From an uncultured Porphyromonadaceae bacterium (GTDB taxonomy: Bacteria; Bacteroidota; Bacteroidia; Bacteroidales; Muribaculaceae), in assembly GCA_905193995.1 (NCBI GenBank), contig CAJJQT010000059.1:1-8860 (forward strand): a DNA stretch of 8,860 nucleotides, in the 5' to 3' direction. A program made the position numbers and the translations under genes. Below the pieces are notes generated by a model. The model was not told the origin of the DNA, ran no database searches, and saw nothing but the letters and a program-made list of their open reading frames with translations. Within the stretch, counting starts at the first letter, position 1. The number at the start of each line of letters is the position of its first letter. Of the stretch, positions 1 through 6,891 are shown piece by piece.

Positions 1-2
1 AT

Positions 3-224
3 CCTTTCACACGGGGCAGAAAACGCGGTTATGTTTTTCGGGTTTGGGCGCCTCACGCGAAAAAAGTTTCCGTCGTGGGGGATTTTAATCAATGGGATAA
101 GGATTCCCATGTTATGGAACGGCTGATCGACAATGAAACCTTCGAACTTTTTATTTCCGGCGTAAAGCAATACGACTGCTATAAATATTGCATAGAAACC
201 GCGGACGGTAAACAGCTCTTTATG
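3..224 (+). CDS. glgB: 1,4-alpha-glucan branching enzyme, internal N-terminal-domain fragment
   Basis: Frame 3 encodes about 74 residues of the N-terminal CBM48/E-set beta-sandwich domain of a GlgB-type glycogen branching enzyme, which forms alpha-1,6 branches in glycogen. Visible hallmarks are GYVFRVWAPHAKKVSVVGDF, then NQWD, then ELFISGVKQYDCYKY and the IETADGK turn. In the family this turn leads into a KADPYAF-ETRPG-like stretch and the catalytic barrel. Here the similarity stops after GKQLFM (codon ending at 224) and is followed by residues unlike any branching enzyme. The gene is open at the window edge, so its start is not seen. It lies tail to tail with a truncated cdaR, which is not a natural gene end. 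I read it as a fragment attached by misassembly, or less likely by rearrangement. The family call is firm; whether the piece belongs to the same organism as cdaR is unknown. Confidence 0.8.
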
Positions 225-239
225 TACACAGGTGTGCGC

Positions 240-1406
240 AAAGAAGTTCAGCCGGGCGGCGGTGTCCGTGACATCCAGACTCAGTTCAATGTCATTCGCC
301 TGCAGACGGTCCAGATCCTCTTCCAGCCCCTGGATCTCCAGCATCACATGATCCGCATCGAAGGAATAGGAATAATTTTCCCGTTCTCCCTCGAATTTCA
401 CATTCAGGACATTATAAGAAATCGTCCGTTTTTTCAACTGCTCCACCTTTAGCGTCACATGAACTACTGAGTCCGTATCACCTGCAATGGTGATATTATC
501 AGGAAGCAGTTCCTTCAGATCGACATCAACCTGTACATCAGAAGTAGCTCCATCAATACTTAAATATTCTTTTGGAATCGTCAGCGTACTCATGGATGCC
601 AGCGCAGATTTTAATCCCTCCACATCAACGCTCTTCTTGCTGCACTCCACACCGGTAAACCGATATCCATCTTCTACTTTTCCATCTACCTGGAAATCCA
701 GCGCCAGATTCTTCACTTTCAGAACCGTCATCGAATAATTCACTTCTGTCAGATTCAGCTCTGCCTGTTCTCCGGCAAGATTTAACTTATTACCATTGGC
801 ATCATAGAAATAAACCGGAGTTGTTCCTTCCATATCGGAATTTGCACCTTCCACATTCAATTCTACACCAACGGAGCTGATCTGTCCAATGACAGACTCC
901 GCGCCTGTTACATATACATACTCCGGATTCAGAGCCACATCACCAGTTACATATCCCTCTTCTTCCTGTCCAATGGTATTCACTGTCAGATAAAAGCGCT
1001 TCTTCTGAAGCGGTTCGGTCTCCACACGGACTACTCCTGGTTTTGCCACCGGAGTTCCCTCGATCATCGCTTTCACATTCCGGTCGTTGACCTCGATTTT
1101 CACCGGAACAGATCCCGTCACATCATACATCTCCGCCAGATCCGCATATACATAAAAATCGCTGGCCGAGATCTTATACCGGTCTCTGATCCGGACTTCA
1201 TAACTGATCGTCACTGTCTTTTTACCTATGATCTCATAGGTTAGATTGGATTTCTCCAACACCTCTGCATTGATCATATCCACGGTGACCTCCTGGCTGT
1301 CAGAAACCAGTGGGTTGGACACATTCACCATGATCAGCCACATAAATACCGCAATGACCACAGACAGGATCTTCAGTCCAAGATTATTTGTCAGCCTTTC
1401 TTTCAT
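240..1406 (-). CDS. cdaR: CdaR, YbbR-domain regulator of diadenylate cyclase (C-terminus truncated)
   Basis: CdaR is a membrane-anchored extracytoplasmic protein that binds CdaA and modulates c-di-AMP synthesis. The start ATG (1406-1404) lies inside the end of cdaA and gives MKERLTNNLGLKILSVVIAV. A single membrane segment follows at about residues 9-28, then about 350 residues of repeated beta-rich YbbR domains (roughly four repeats of 80-90 residues, with recurring V-V-D-V and VTGAESVI-type strands). Recognisable CdaR sequence runs to about SLDVTDTA near base 258. Beyond that the frame stays open to base 1, but only because it reads the antisense of the glgB fragment, so the true C-terminus is missing. 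About 384 residues are preserved, close to the full length usual for the family. In many Firmicutes glmM follows cdaR; here the junction removes whatever followed. The end coordinate is approximate. Confidence 0.85.
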
Positions 1407-2259
1407 TCTTCAGCCTTCCCTTCCAAATTCTGAACCTGTTGCCCTGCTCCTCCGAAGCGGCATCTCTGGATAACGCCCTGCTTAAAGTATCCGCATCTAC
1501 GATCCTTGTCAGCCTGCCATTCTCCGCCAGAGAGATCCTTCCGGTCTCCTCCGATACAACGATGGTCAGACTATCTGTCACTTCACTGACGCCAACTGCA
1601 GCACGGTGTCTGGTTCCCAGATCTTTGCTGATGCTGGTATTATCTGATAAAGGAAGATAGCAGGTGGCTGCCACAACACGGTTGCCGCGAATCACAACGG
1701 CGCCATCGTGAAGCGGCGTGTTATGCTCAAAAATATTGATCAAAAGCTGGCTTGTCACCACACCATCGATCTCGATTCCCGTCCTCTCAATATCTTTCAG
1801 AGACACTTCTCTCTCGATCACCATCAAGGCGCCTGTCTTTGCTTTTCCTAATTCCACAGAGGCGCGGACCAACTCACTGATGGTTTTCTCTGTAAAAGCG
1901 CTGTCACTCGGACGATTCCCTTCAAAGGAAAAAATACCGGAAATCAGGTTCTTGCTTCCCAGCTGCTCCAGTGCTTTTCGCAATTCCGGCTGGAAAATGA
2001 TCACGATAGCTGTCGTAGCGATCAGCGCCGTCTTTTCCAGAATCCACAAGATTGTATATAATTTTAAGATCCATGCCATCACTGCAAATACAAGGATCAC
2101 CACAATTCCCTTTAACAGAGTCCATGCCCTGGTATTCTTGATCCATACCATGATCTCATAGATCACAAACGCAAGTATCACGATCTCCAATACATTGGTT
2201 TTGGTGATCTTCGGTACAAAAGAAATCCACGCATACAATGTACCCAGAAAATCTGACAT
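1384..2259 (-). CDS. cdaA: Diadenylate cyclase CdaA (c-di-AMP synthase)
   Basis: Membrane diadenylate cyclase that condenses two ATP into c-di-AMP, a second messenger controlling potassium and osmolyte balance and cell-wall homeostasis in Firmicutes. The 291-residue product has the family layout: three hydrophobic segments at about residues 23-40, 50-66 and 68-90, then a cytoplasmic DAC domain from about 110. Both catalytic signatures are intact: DGA at 185-187 in HNTPLHDGAVV, and RHR at 217-219 in LGTRHRAAVG. SEETG follows at 236-240. The start is fixed by the near-perfect ribosome binding site six bases upstream and by the usual length. It overlaps cdaR by 23 bp, so the two are co-transcribed and probably translationally coupled. 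Its codon use and Shine-Dalgarno signal differ from the GC-rich genes to the right, indicating a different source organism. Confidence 0.95.
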   Translation of the reverse strand: MSDFLGTLYAWISFVPKITKTNVLEIVILAFVIYEIMVWIKNTRAWTLLKGIVVILVFAVMAWILKLYTILWILEKTALIATTAIVIIFQPELRKALEQLGSKNLISGIFSFEGNRPSDSAFTEKTISELVRASVELGKAKTGALMVIEREVSLKDIERTGIEIDGVVTSQLLINIFEHNTPLHDGAVVIRGNRVVAATCYLPLSDNTSISKDLGTRHRAAVGVSEVTDSLTIVVSEETGRISLAENGRLTRIVDADTLSRALSRDAASEEQGNRFRIWKGRLKNERKADK

Positions 2260-2264
2260 GTCCT

Positions 2265-2273
2265 CACCTCCCT
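2265..2273 (-). promoter_or_regulatory. Strong Shine-Dalgarno sequence of cdaA
   Basis: Read on the - strand this is AGGGAGGTG, ending six bases before the cdaA ATG. It closely complements the 16S rRNA 3' end, typical of Firmicutes. None of the genes between 2.5 and 8.3 kb has such a site, which independently supports a different origin for this block. Confidence 0.85.
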
Positions 2274-2274
2274 A

Positions 2275-2295
2275 ATCTTCTATCTTCTATCTTCG
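2275..2295 (-). repeat. Three tandem 7-bp units between an upstream gene's stop and the cdaA RBS
   Basis: Three head-to-tail copies of ATCTTCT on the + strand (last copy ATCTTCG), equal to AGAAGAT repeats in the cdaA leader. The repeat fills the gap between the stop of the upstream gene (2298-2300) and the cdaA Shine-Dalgarno. It is probably a slippage-prone spacer, with no known function. Confidence 0.6.
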
Positions 2296-2297
2296 TT

Positions 2298-2486
2298 TCA
2301 TCTGTTTTCTTCTTTTACTGCCGGACGCCGCGTTTTGGTGCTGTTGATCTTCTGCACCTTCACATCTGGTGCGGCAATGTTCATCTTCGGAACTGCTTTT
2401 ACATAATAATAATAATCGTCATCTTCATAGTAAATGGTCATTTTCAGAAATTCTACAGATGCGCCCCCATCTTTGTCATAGATTTC
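2298..2486 (-). CDS. C-terminal tail of an unidentified gene upstream of cdaA (partial)
   Basis: The last 62 codons before a TGA at 2300-2298, lying 38 bp before the cdaA start in the same direction, so probably the preceding gene of the cdaA operon. The tail has a beta-like stretch (SVEFLKMTIYYEDDDYYYYV), where four consecutive TAT codons encode tyrosines, and then a basic, unstructured end (KINSTKTRRPAVKEENR). I do not recognise the family. Codon use (gaa, aaa, gta, tat) matches cdaA, not the GC-rich gene whose frame it continues. Its 5' part is missing: upstream of about 2475-2487 the same frame reads into a Bacteroidales glycosidase. The exact boundary is uncertain by about 10-15 bases. 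Confidence 0.5.
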   Translation of the reverse strand, partial: EIYDKDGGASVEFLKMTIYYEDDDYYYYVKAVPKMNIAAPDVKVQKINSTKTRRPAVKEENR

Positions 2487-3179
2487 TTTCATGAAATCGT
2501 TGACGTTCTTGCGGCGCCAGTCACCCATCGACAGCGTGGTACCGGAAGCCTTATACAGGGCATAGTCGGGAGCCGACGAACCCTCGGCCGTACCTCCGCT
2601 GGGATAGAAGTAATCGTCGAACAGCATACCGTCGATGGCATAGTTGGTGTAGATCTCCTTGATGACTTTCAGGATATGGGCGCGGGCGGCTGCCAGACCG
2701 GGATTGAACACGATGTAGCTGCCGTTGGAGAGCAGCCAGCCGTCGGCCTCCCATTTTTTATCCTGCGGAGTGTCGTATACATTGCCCGACGAGCTTTCGC
2801 GGTATGGATTGACCCACGCATAGCATTCGAGTCCGCGCTTGTGGCACTCCTCGACTGCAAAAGCCAGGGGATCCCAGCCCGGATCCTTGCCGCGCGTGCC
2901 GGTCAGCACGGCGTTCCAGGGCTCGTAGCTCGACTTGTACATGGCGTCGGCCAGGCCGCGGACCTGGAGGCACACGCCGGTGAAATTATGTGCGGCAAGG
3001 TTGTCGAGAAAGTCGGTGAGCTGCTGCTTGGCTGTAGCCTGGCTGTGTGACTTGGGCCAGTCGATAGCCCATACGGTGGCGAGCCATGTCGAACGCAGTT
3101 CGCGCTTGGGCGACTGGGCCTGAACGGCCCCTATCAGGGTCAGACAGGCCAGCAGCACGGTAAGTAGTCGTTTTTTCAT
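2487..3179 (-). CDS. GHL10/DigH-like family glycosidase, secreted, C-terminally truncated
   Basis: About 231 N-terminal residues of a GHL10-type (PF02638-like) glycoside hydrolase. A signal peptide covers residues 1 to about 21 (MKKRLLTVLLACLTLIGAVQ, cleavage near AQA). The barrel segments that follow are ELRSTWLATVWAIDWP, GVCLQVRGLADAMY, SSYEPWNAVLTG, GWDPLAFAVEECHKRGLE, AWVNPYR (122-127), DGWLL, FNPGLAAARAHIL and DGMLFDDYFYP (184-193, with the conserved DD pair 188-189), ending in MGDWRRKNVNDF. E. coli DigH of this family cleaves denuded peptidoglycan glycans; the substrate here is not known. Homologues continue with an ISPFG-type strand and a long C-terminal part. Here the sequence turns abruptly into the foreign cdaA-linked tail, so the enzyme is incomplete. 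It starts 48 bp after the SGNH esterase stop, with an A-rich leader and no Shine-Dalgarno, and is probably co-transcribed with that gene. Confidence 0.85.
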
Positions 3180-3227
3180 GTTGCGGTTTTAAGATAATTA
3201 TTGATTTTTACAGATTGGTCGGGGTTG

Positions 3228-4313
3228 TCATTCACCGATCAGAGGAGCGACAATGCGGTAGGTCGAGCGGGCGAAGCCGGCAAAACCGGTGTCGGTGAAG
3301 TGGTAGTTGTCGACGGTAGCTTCAGGATCCGACAGTACCTCTTCGGCAGTCATATAGTAGATGTTGGGATCCTCGGCGTGCAGCCGCTCGAAAATGGCTC
3401 GGTGCACCTCGTTCTTGCGGGTCAGCGTCTCGAAGACCTCGGTACTGAAACGCGAGGCCGGGAACATAGGGCTTTCGACAAAGATGATCGGCGTGACCGG
3501 ATGGCTGCGGCGCAGCGTGCGGTAGAACGGCTCGAGACGCTCTTCGAGCATTTCGGCCGTGCAGTTGGGCAGCTCGTCGAGCACGTAGACGGAGGCGTCG
3601 GCCGAGGCCATCAGTTCGGCTACAGCAGGATCGAGGCGCGCGTTGCCGCTGAAACCGAGATTTACGACGTCGCGGTTGAGCATGCGTCCGAGTATCGAGG
3701 TATGCACCATACCGGGGCGCGAGGCGCACCCACCCTGCAGGATGCTGGAGCCGTACATCACCACGGGACGGCCGCGGCGGGGTAGATCCACGGCCGGGGC
3801 CTCGACCACAGCGGCCGAGTCGGTGAGGATGTACACGCTGTCGACACCGTCGTAGAGCGGCAGGTAGAGCATGTACTCGCGCATGCGCCGCGGCATGTCG
3901 GGCATTATCAGCGAGCGGGTGATATGCTCGCGCATGGCCGGGCGCCCTGACCCGACAGTGGTCCAGGTCGAGTCGTCCTGAAGCACGTACAGATCGACAC
4001 CGCGGATGCCTGTCGGGGTCATATGGTTCATGTTGAACATCTTGAGCGACCGCCACTGCGCTCCGATGGCCTCGGCGTCGGAACGGAAGCGTATGGCCAG
4101 GCCGGCTGAATTGTAGCCGAGGTCGCGCAGCTCGGGCCGCACGGTATCGGCCATGGCGTCGGGCAGACGCGAGTAGGCTTTGGAAGCATCCGGAGCAAGG
4201 GTACCGATTACGGGAAAGGCGGAAGCGTCGTGAGCGGTCATCTCCGACGCCTTTATGGCATAGGCGGAAAGATTCACGCCCATGAGCATCAACAGGGGTA
4301 TCAGTCGTTTCAT
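3228..4313 (-). CDS. Secreted SGNH/GDSL-type esterase of the GxDLY family
   Basis: A 361-residue predicted exported hydrolase. The first about 19 residues (MKRLIPLLMLMGVNLSAYA) are a signal peptide. A beta-rich N-terminal domain (about 40-180) carries the diagnostic GVDLY motif at 105-109, as in the Pfam GxDLY domain that precedes Lipase_GDSL_3 catalytic domains. The SGNH catalytic domain follows: block I is YGSSILQGG with the presumed nucleophile Ser190, block II Gly223 in GFSGNA, block III Asn250 in LDELPNC, and block V DNYH with Asp335 and His338. Such enzymes deacylate carbohydrates or lipids; the substrate is not readable from sequence. The usual GDS is GSS here, common in this subfamily as far as I know. 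The gene has its own Bacteroidota promoter upstream and is followed by the glycosidase gene, so the two may act on the same glycan. Confidence 0.87.
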   Translation of the reverse strand: MKRLIPLLMLMGVNLSAYAIKASEMTAHDASAFPVIGTLAPDASKAYSRLPDAMADTVRPELRDLGYNSAGLAIRFRSDAEAIGAQWRSLKMFNMNHMTPTGIRGVDLYVLQDDSTWTTVGSGRPAMREHITRSLIMPDMPRRMREYMLYLPLYDGVDSVYILTDSAAVVEAPAVDLPRRGRPVVMYGSSILQGGCASRPGMVHTSILGRMLNRDVVNLGFSGNARLDPAVAELMASADASVYVLDELPNCTAEMLEERLEPFYRTLRRSHPVTPIIFVESPMFPASRFSTEVFETLTRKNEVHRAIFERLHAEDPNIYYMTAEEVLSDPEATVDNYHFTDTGFAGFARSTYRIVAPLIGE

Positions 4314-4364
4314 GTCGCAGTCATAGATTTAAGTTCTTAACCTCCCAGGCAGACAATTGCTTGG

Positions 4365-4394
4365 CAAAGTTAGCAAAAATACGTCGAACGGCAA
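4365..4394 (-). promoter_or_regulatory. Bacteroidota-type promoter for the SGNH esterase-glycosidase unit
   Basis: On the - strand TAACTTTG (4372-4365) fits the Bacteroidota -7 consensus TAnnTTTG exactly. A TTG core of the -33 element lies at 4394-4392, 19 bp upstream, the normal spacing. Transcription would start near 4358-4360, giving a leader of about 45 nt before the ATG at 4313. The -33 element sits inside the loop of the preceding terminator hairpin. Confidence 0.6.
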
Positions 4395-4412
4395 GAGCGC
4401 CGACGTATTTTT
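4375..4412 (-). terminator. Intrinsic terminator of the rlmH-lipoprotein-hydrolase operon
   Basis: A perfect 12-bp inverted repeat, AAAAATACGTCG (4375-4386) and CGACGTATTTTT (4401-4412), encloses a 14-nt loop. Its outer A and T runs provide a U-tract in either direction. It lies 59 bp beyond the hydrolase stop and directly before the next gene's -7 box, as expected for a Rho-independent terminator between two - strand transcription units. Confidence 0.75.
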
Positions 4413-4471
4413 CAGAATTATGTGCGAAAAATGCATCATCCGAGGCATTTTCAGCATATGCGAAGCAGGCG

Positions 4472-5314
4472 TCAGCGGCGGCGGCGCGAGTGGCGGCGGT
4501 GGCTGCGGCGCGCAGGCGCCTTCAGTCCGTCGTAGGCCGACTGAAATACCTGCTCCGTGAGCGGGAAGGTCGGTTTGGCCGCTCGGAGCGAATCGGTGAG
4601 CGAGTGGCTCAGGAGCCAGTCGTAGATTTCCTTGCGGTAGAAAAGGCGCGCCGGACGCGAGTGGTTCATACCCTTGATGCGGTCGTAGGTCAGGCGCACG
4701 GTGTCGGAGCTGTCGCGGCCGGCGTTCACTGCCTCGACTACGCGGTCGCTCTGCGCTACGGTGACGGCGCGGTCGCCCGTGCCGTGTATGATCCAGAGCG
4801 GCAGCCTCGACAGGCCGCTGAGGTCGGTCACCGACGCGCCCCCGCACATAGCAATGGCTGCGGCGATGCGGTCGGGATAGGTGGCGGCGAGGTCGAGTGT
4901 GCCGTAGCCGCCCAGACTCATACCGAGGACATAGATACGGGTGGTGTCGATGCGGTGGTTTTTCTCTATATAGTCGACGATATTCATGATGCGGCGCGGG
5001 CTCCATGCTCCGCCGGGATTCTGCGGGGCGACGACATAGGCGTCGAGCTCGCGGCCCATGCTGATTGCGTCGATGGTGCCGTAGCGCTTCACGCGGTCGA
5101 GATTCTTGCCGCAGAGACTGGCGCCGTGAAGGAATATCAGCAGGGGGGTGCCGGTGCTGTCGTTGTCGGCGGCGGCGGATGCCGGCGTGTATAGCCAGAA
5201 ATTATAGCCGTCCTTTACCTTGCCTTTGAAAGCCTGGATGTCGGGATTGGCGGCTATGCCGGCGAAGATGCAGGTGACAAGTAATATCGGAAGTATTATG
5301 CTTCTTATGTTCAT
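4472..5314 (-). CDS. Secreted alpha/beta-hydrolase (esterase/dienelactone hydrolase-like)
   Basis: A 280-residue alpha/beta-fold hydrolase with an N-terminal signal peptide (MNIRSIILPILLVTCIFAGI, cleavage near residue 21). The oxyanion region is HGAS (63-66). The nucleophile elbow is GMSLGG with Ser133, the acid is Asp181 in HGTGD, and the histidine is His218 in MNHS, giving a complete Ser-Asp-His triad. This pattern matches the prolyl-oligopeptidase/dienelactone-hydrolase-like 'phospholipase/carboxylesterase' group often found next to carbohydrate-active enzymes; the ester substrate is unknown. Its ATG overlaps the stop of the upstream lipoprotein gene as ATGA (5314-5311), implying translational coupling. 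The natural-looking end is near YDGLK (about 265). After it comes a basic low-complexity tail, ARRSHRRHSRRRR, encoded by a CGC/CGG-rich run, possibly a 3' extension by repeat expansion or frameshift. Confidence 0.85.
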   Translation of the reverse strand: MNIRSIILPILLVTCIFAGIAANPDIQAFKGKVKDGYNFWLYTPASAAADNDSTGTPLLIFLHGASLCGKNLDRVKRYGTIDAISMGRELDAYVVAPQNPGGAWSPRRIMNIVDYIEKNHRIDTTRIYVLGMSLGGYGTLDLAATYPDRIAAAIAMCGGASVTDLSGLSRLPLWIIHGTGDRAVTVAQSDRVVEAVNAGRDSSDTVRLTYDRIKGMNHSRPARLFYRKEIYDWLLSHSLTDSLRAAKPTFPLTEQVFQSAYDGLKAPARRSHRRHSRRRR

Positions 5315-6891
5315 TTCAGAGATACTTTAAATATAGAGTTGCCGCGGGAACCCACGACAGCCGAATTGCCCACGACTACGGGCGACGACTCGAAGTTCGA
5401 TCCGACGGGCTTGCGCTTTATCACTGTGCCGTCGGCGCCGTCGATCAGATAGAGATTGCCCCCGCAGTCGCCGGTAAGAACAAACATCCGGTCGTCGGAG
5501 TTCACGAAACCGACAGGCGACGACCAGGCGTAGACACGCAGAGGCACCTCATAGACAGTCTCGCCCGTAGCGCGGTCAACTGCGATGAAGCTGCCGTTCT
5601 GGCCGCGTGTGTTGTAGACCATGTTGCTGAACAGCAGATGGGAGCAGTTGCCCTTGCCGGGCAGCGGCGTGGAGTAGAATCCGCCGTCGAAGTGTTTGCC
5701 GTCGTTGTCGAAGCGGGCGCCCGGAATCCGTTTCTCCCACACGGGTTCGCCGGTGAGTCCGTCGAGCTTGGCAAGGCGCGCCGTACCGGTGCCCTGTCGG
5801 TCGATTTCCGACGAGCAGTAGACGTAGGGGCGGTCGTTCTCGACAGTGATCACGGTCGATGCATCGTTGTCGTCGCCGGAAGCATAGACCCACACGGGCT
5901 GCATGTTGTCGAGATTGGTGCACACGACGTAGCCGTGGTTGTCGGCCGTGTAGCCGTAGTTGCGGTAGACGCTCATCGACGATTCGATGCCGGGCGAGCC
6001 GCCTGAAGCCCCTGTGTACTGCATCTCGGAGTGAAGCTTCAGACCGCCGGGGGTGACGGTGTATTTGTAGATGATGCCGTTCTCTCCGGGGCGGATCAGG
6101 AAGCGGCCCACGCGCAGCGGCGACGGATCGTATGCGCCCCAGCGGCGGATGGCCCACGGATCCTCGGGCACGATATCCGACACCTTGTGGCGGTTTAGGT
6201 CGACCACGAGCGCGCCGAAAGGCCGCTCGGCAGGGACGCCATGACCGATATAGAAGTTGCCGTTCATCGACGGGTCGATGGAGCCGGTGCCCTTGATGGG
6301 ATTGCCCAGCGCTATGGGCGTGCGCGAGGCCTTGCCGGTGTTGAAGTCGATGAAGTAGAGCTGCGCGGCGAGTGAACCGACGATGATCTCGCGGCCCGAG
6401 AAGCCCTCGGCCAGATGGCCGGCCGACCTGAAGCGGCGCAGGACGCTGTCGGGCCACTCGACGTAGAGCGGCTGGCCGGTCCAGCCCGTCCCGCCACCCC
6501 ACCGGCCGAAACCTGTCTCGCGGGTGTCGGTGGTGGTCTCGAATACCCAGTCGACGACTATGTCGGAGGGACACCCCTCGACGCGGCCGCCCATGTCGGC
6601 GTCGCGCAGATAGTTTGCCCGGAAGGTGAATACACCGGGGGCCGACCGGTAGGGATCTGTGAAATCGTCGATGCGGCCCGGCGTAACGGTGTCAAGCACC
6701 CGCACGCGGGGCTTGATCATGCCGACCGACGCGTAAACCGTGTCGGGCAGCGGCGCTGATACTGCCACGGCGGGCGTGTCGGCCGCGGCAGTGTCTGATT
6801 GCGATGCCGACGCAGCGGATCCGCCTCCGCAGGCGGTGACGGCAGCCGCCAGCGCTGAAACTAATGTCAGTGTCTTGTAATGTTCAGTCAT
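5311..6891 (-). CDS. PQQ-like beta-propeller lipoprotein (BamB-like fold)
   Basis: A 526-residue lipoprotein built of PQQ/WD-like beta-propeller blades. I chose the ATG at 6891 over an upstream in-frame one at 6948 because it places a signal peptide (MTEHYKTLTLVSALAAAVTA) directly before the lipobox V-T-A-Cys21; the longer form would bury it. After a Ser/Ala-rich linker (22-50), blade-like repeats recur: VVDWVFET (112-119), LYFIDFNTGKA (178-188), VCTNLDNMQPVWVY (323-336), RLAKLDGLTGEPVWEK (372-387), FIAVDRATGETVYEV (435-449) and LYLIDGADGTVIKRK (480-494). No quinone-enzyme residues are evident, so this is probably a binding or scaffold propeller rather than a dehydrogenase. The start overlaps the rlmH end by 8 bp and the stop overlaps the hydrolase start by 4 bp. 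It is probably anchored in the outer membrane, perhaps assisting the hydrolase that follows; that role is inference. Confidence 0.8.
   Translation of the reverse strand: MTEHYKTLTLVSALAAAVTACGGGSAASASQSDTAAADTPAVAVSAPLPDTVYASVGMIKPRVRVLDTVTPGRIDDFTDPYRSAPGVFTFRANYLRDADMGGRVEGCPSDIVVDWVFETTTDTRETGFGRWGGGTGWTGQPLYVEWPDSVLRRFRSAGHLAEGFSGREIIVGSLAAQLYFIDFNTGKASRTPIALGNPIKGTGSIDPSMNGNFYIGHGVPAERPFGALVVDLNRHKVSDIVPEDPWAIRRWGAYDPSPLRVGRFLIRPGENGIIYKYTVTPGGLKLHSEMQYTGASGGSPGIESSMSVYRNYGYTADNHGYVVCTNLDNMQPVWVYASGDDNDASTVITVENDRPYVYCSSEIDRQGTGTARLAKLDGLTGEPVWEKRIPGARFDNDGKHFDGGFYSTPLPGKGNCSHLLFSNMVYNTRGQNGSFIAVDRATGETVYEVPLRVYAWSSPVGFVNSDDRMFVLTGDCGGNLYLIDGADGTVIKRKPVGSNFESSPVVVGNSAVVGSRGNSIFKVSLK

Noticed and set aside
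1..240. Open - strand frame continuing cdaR to the left window edge
   Set aside because: It translates the antisense of the glgB fragment and carries no YbbR-like sequence, so it was not counted as cdaR.
75..452. + strand frame reading from glgB sequence into the antisense of cdaR
   Set aside because: It crosses the 224-258 junction; only the first part is GlgB-like and the rest is reverse-complement cdaR.
2400..2418. ATA trinucleotide run as a microsatellite of interest
   Set aside because: It is simply four TAT tyrosine codons within the tail upstream of cdaA.
2298..3179. A single 293-residue novel fusion enzyme
   Set aside because: Abrupt change of codon use and family similarity near 2475-2487 favours two separate genes joined artificially.
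4329..5006. - strand 225-codon frame overlapping the hydrolase
   Set aside because: His/Arg/Pro-rich shifted frame; it also runs through the terminator and promoter.
4361..5194. + strand frame opposite the alpha/beta hydrolase
   Set aside because: Ala/Val/Arg-rich antisense shadow; the - strand product has an intact catalytic triad.
5576..6574. 332-codon - strand frame inside the propeller gene
   Set aside because: Arg/Pro-rich out-of-frame shadow of the lipoprotein gene.
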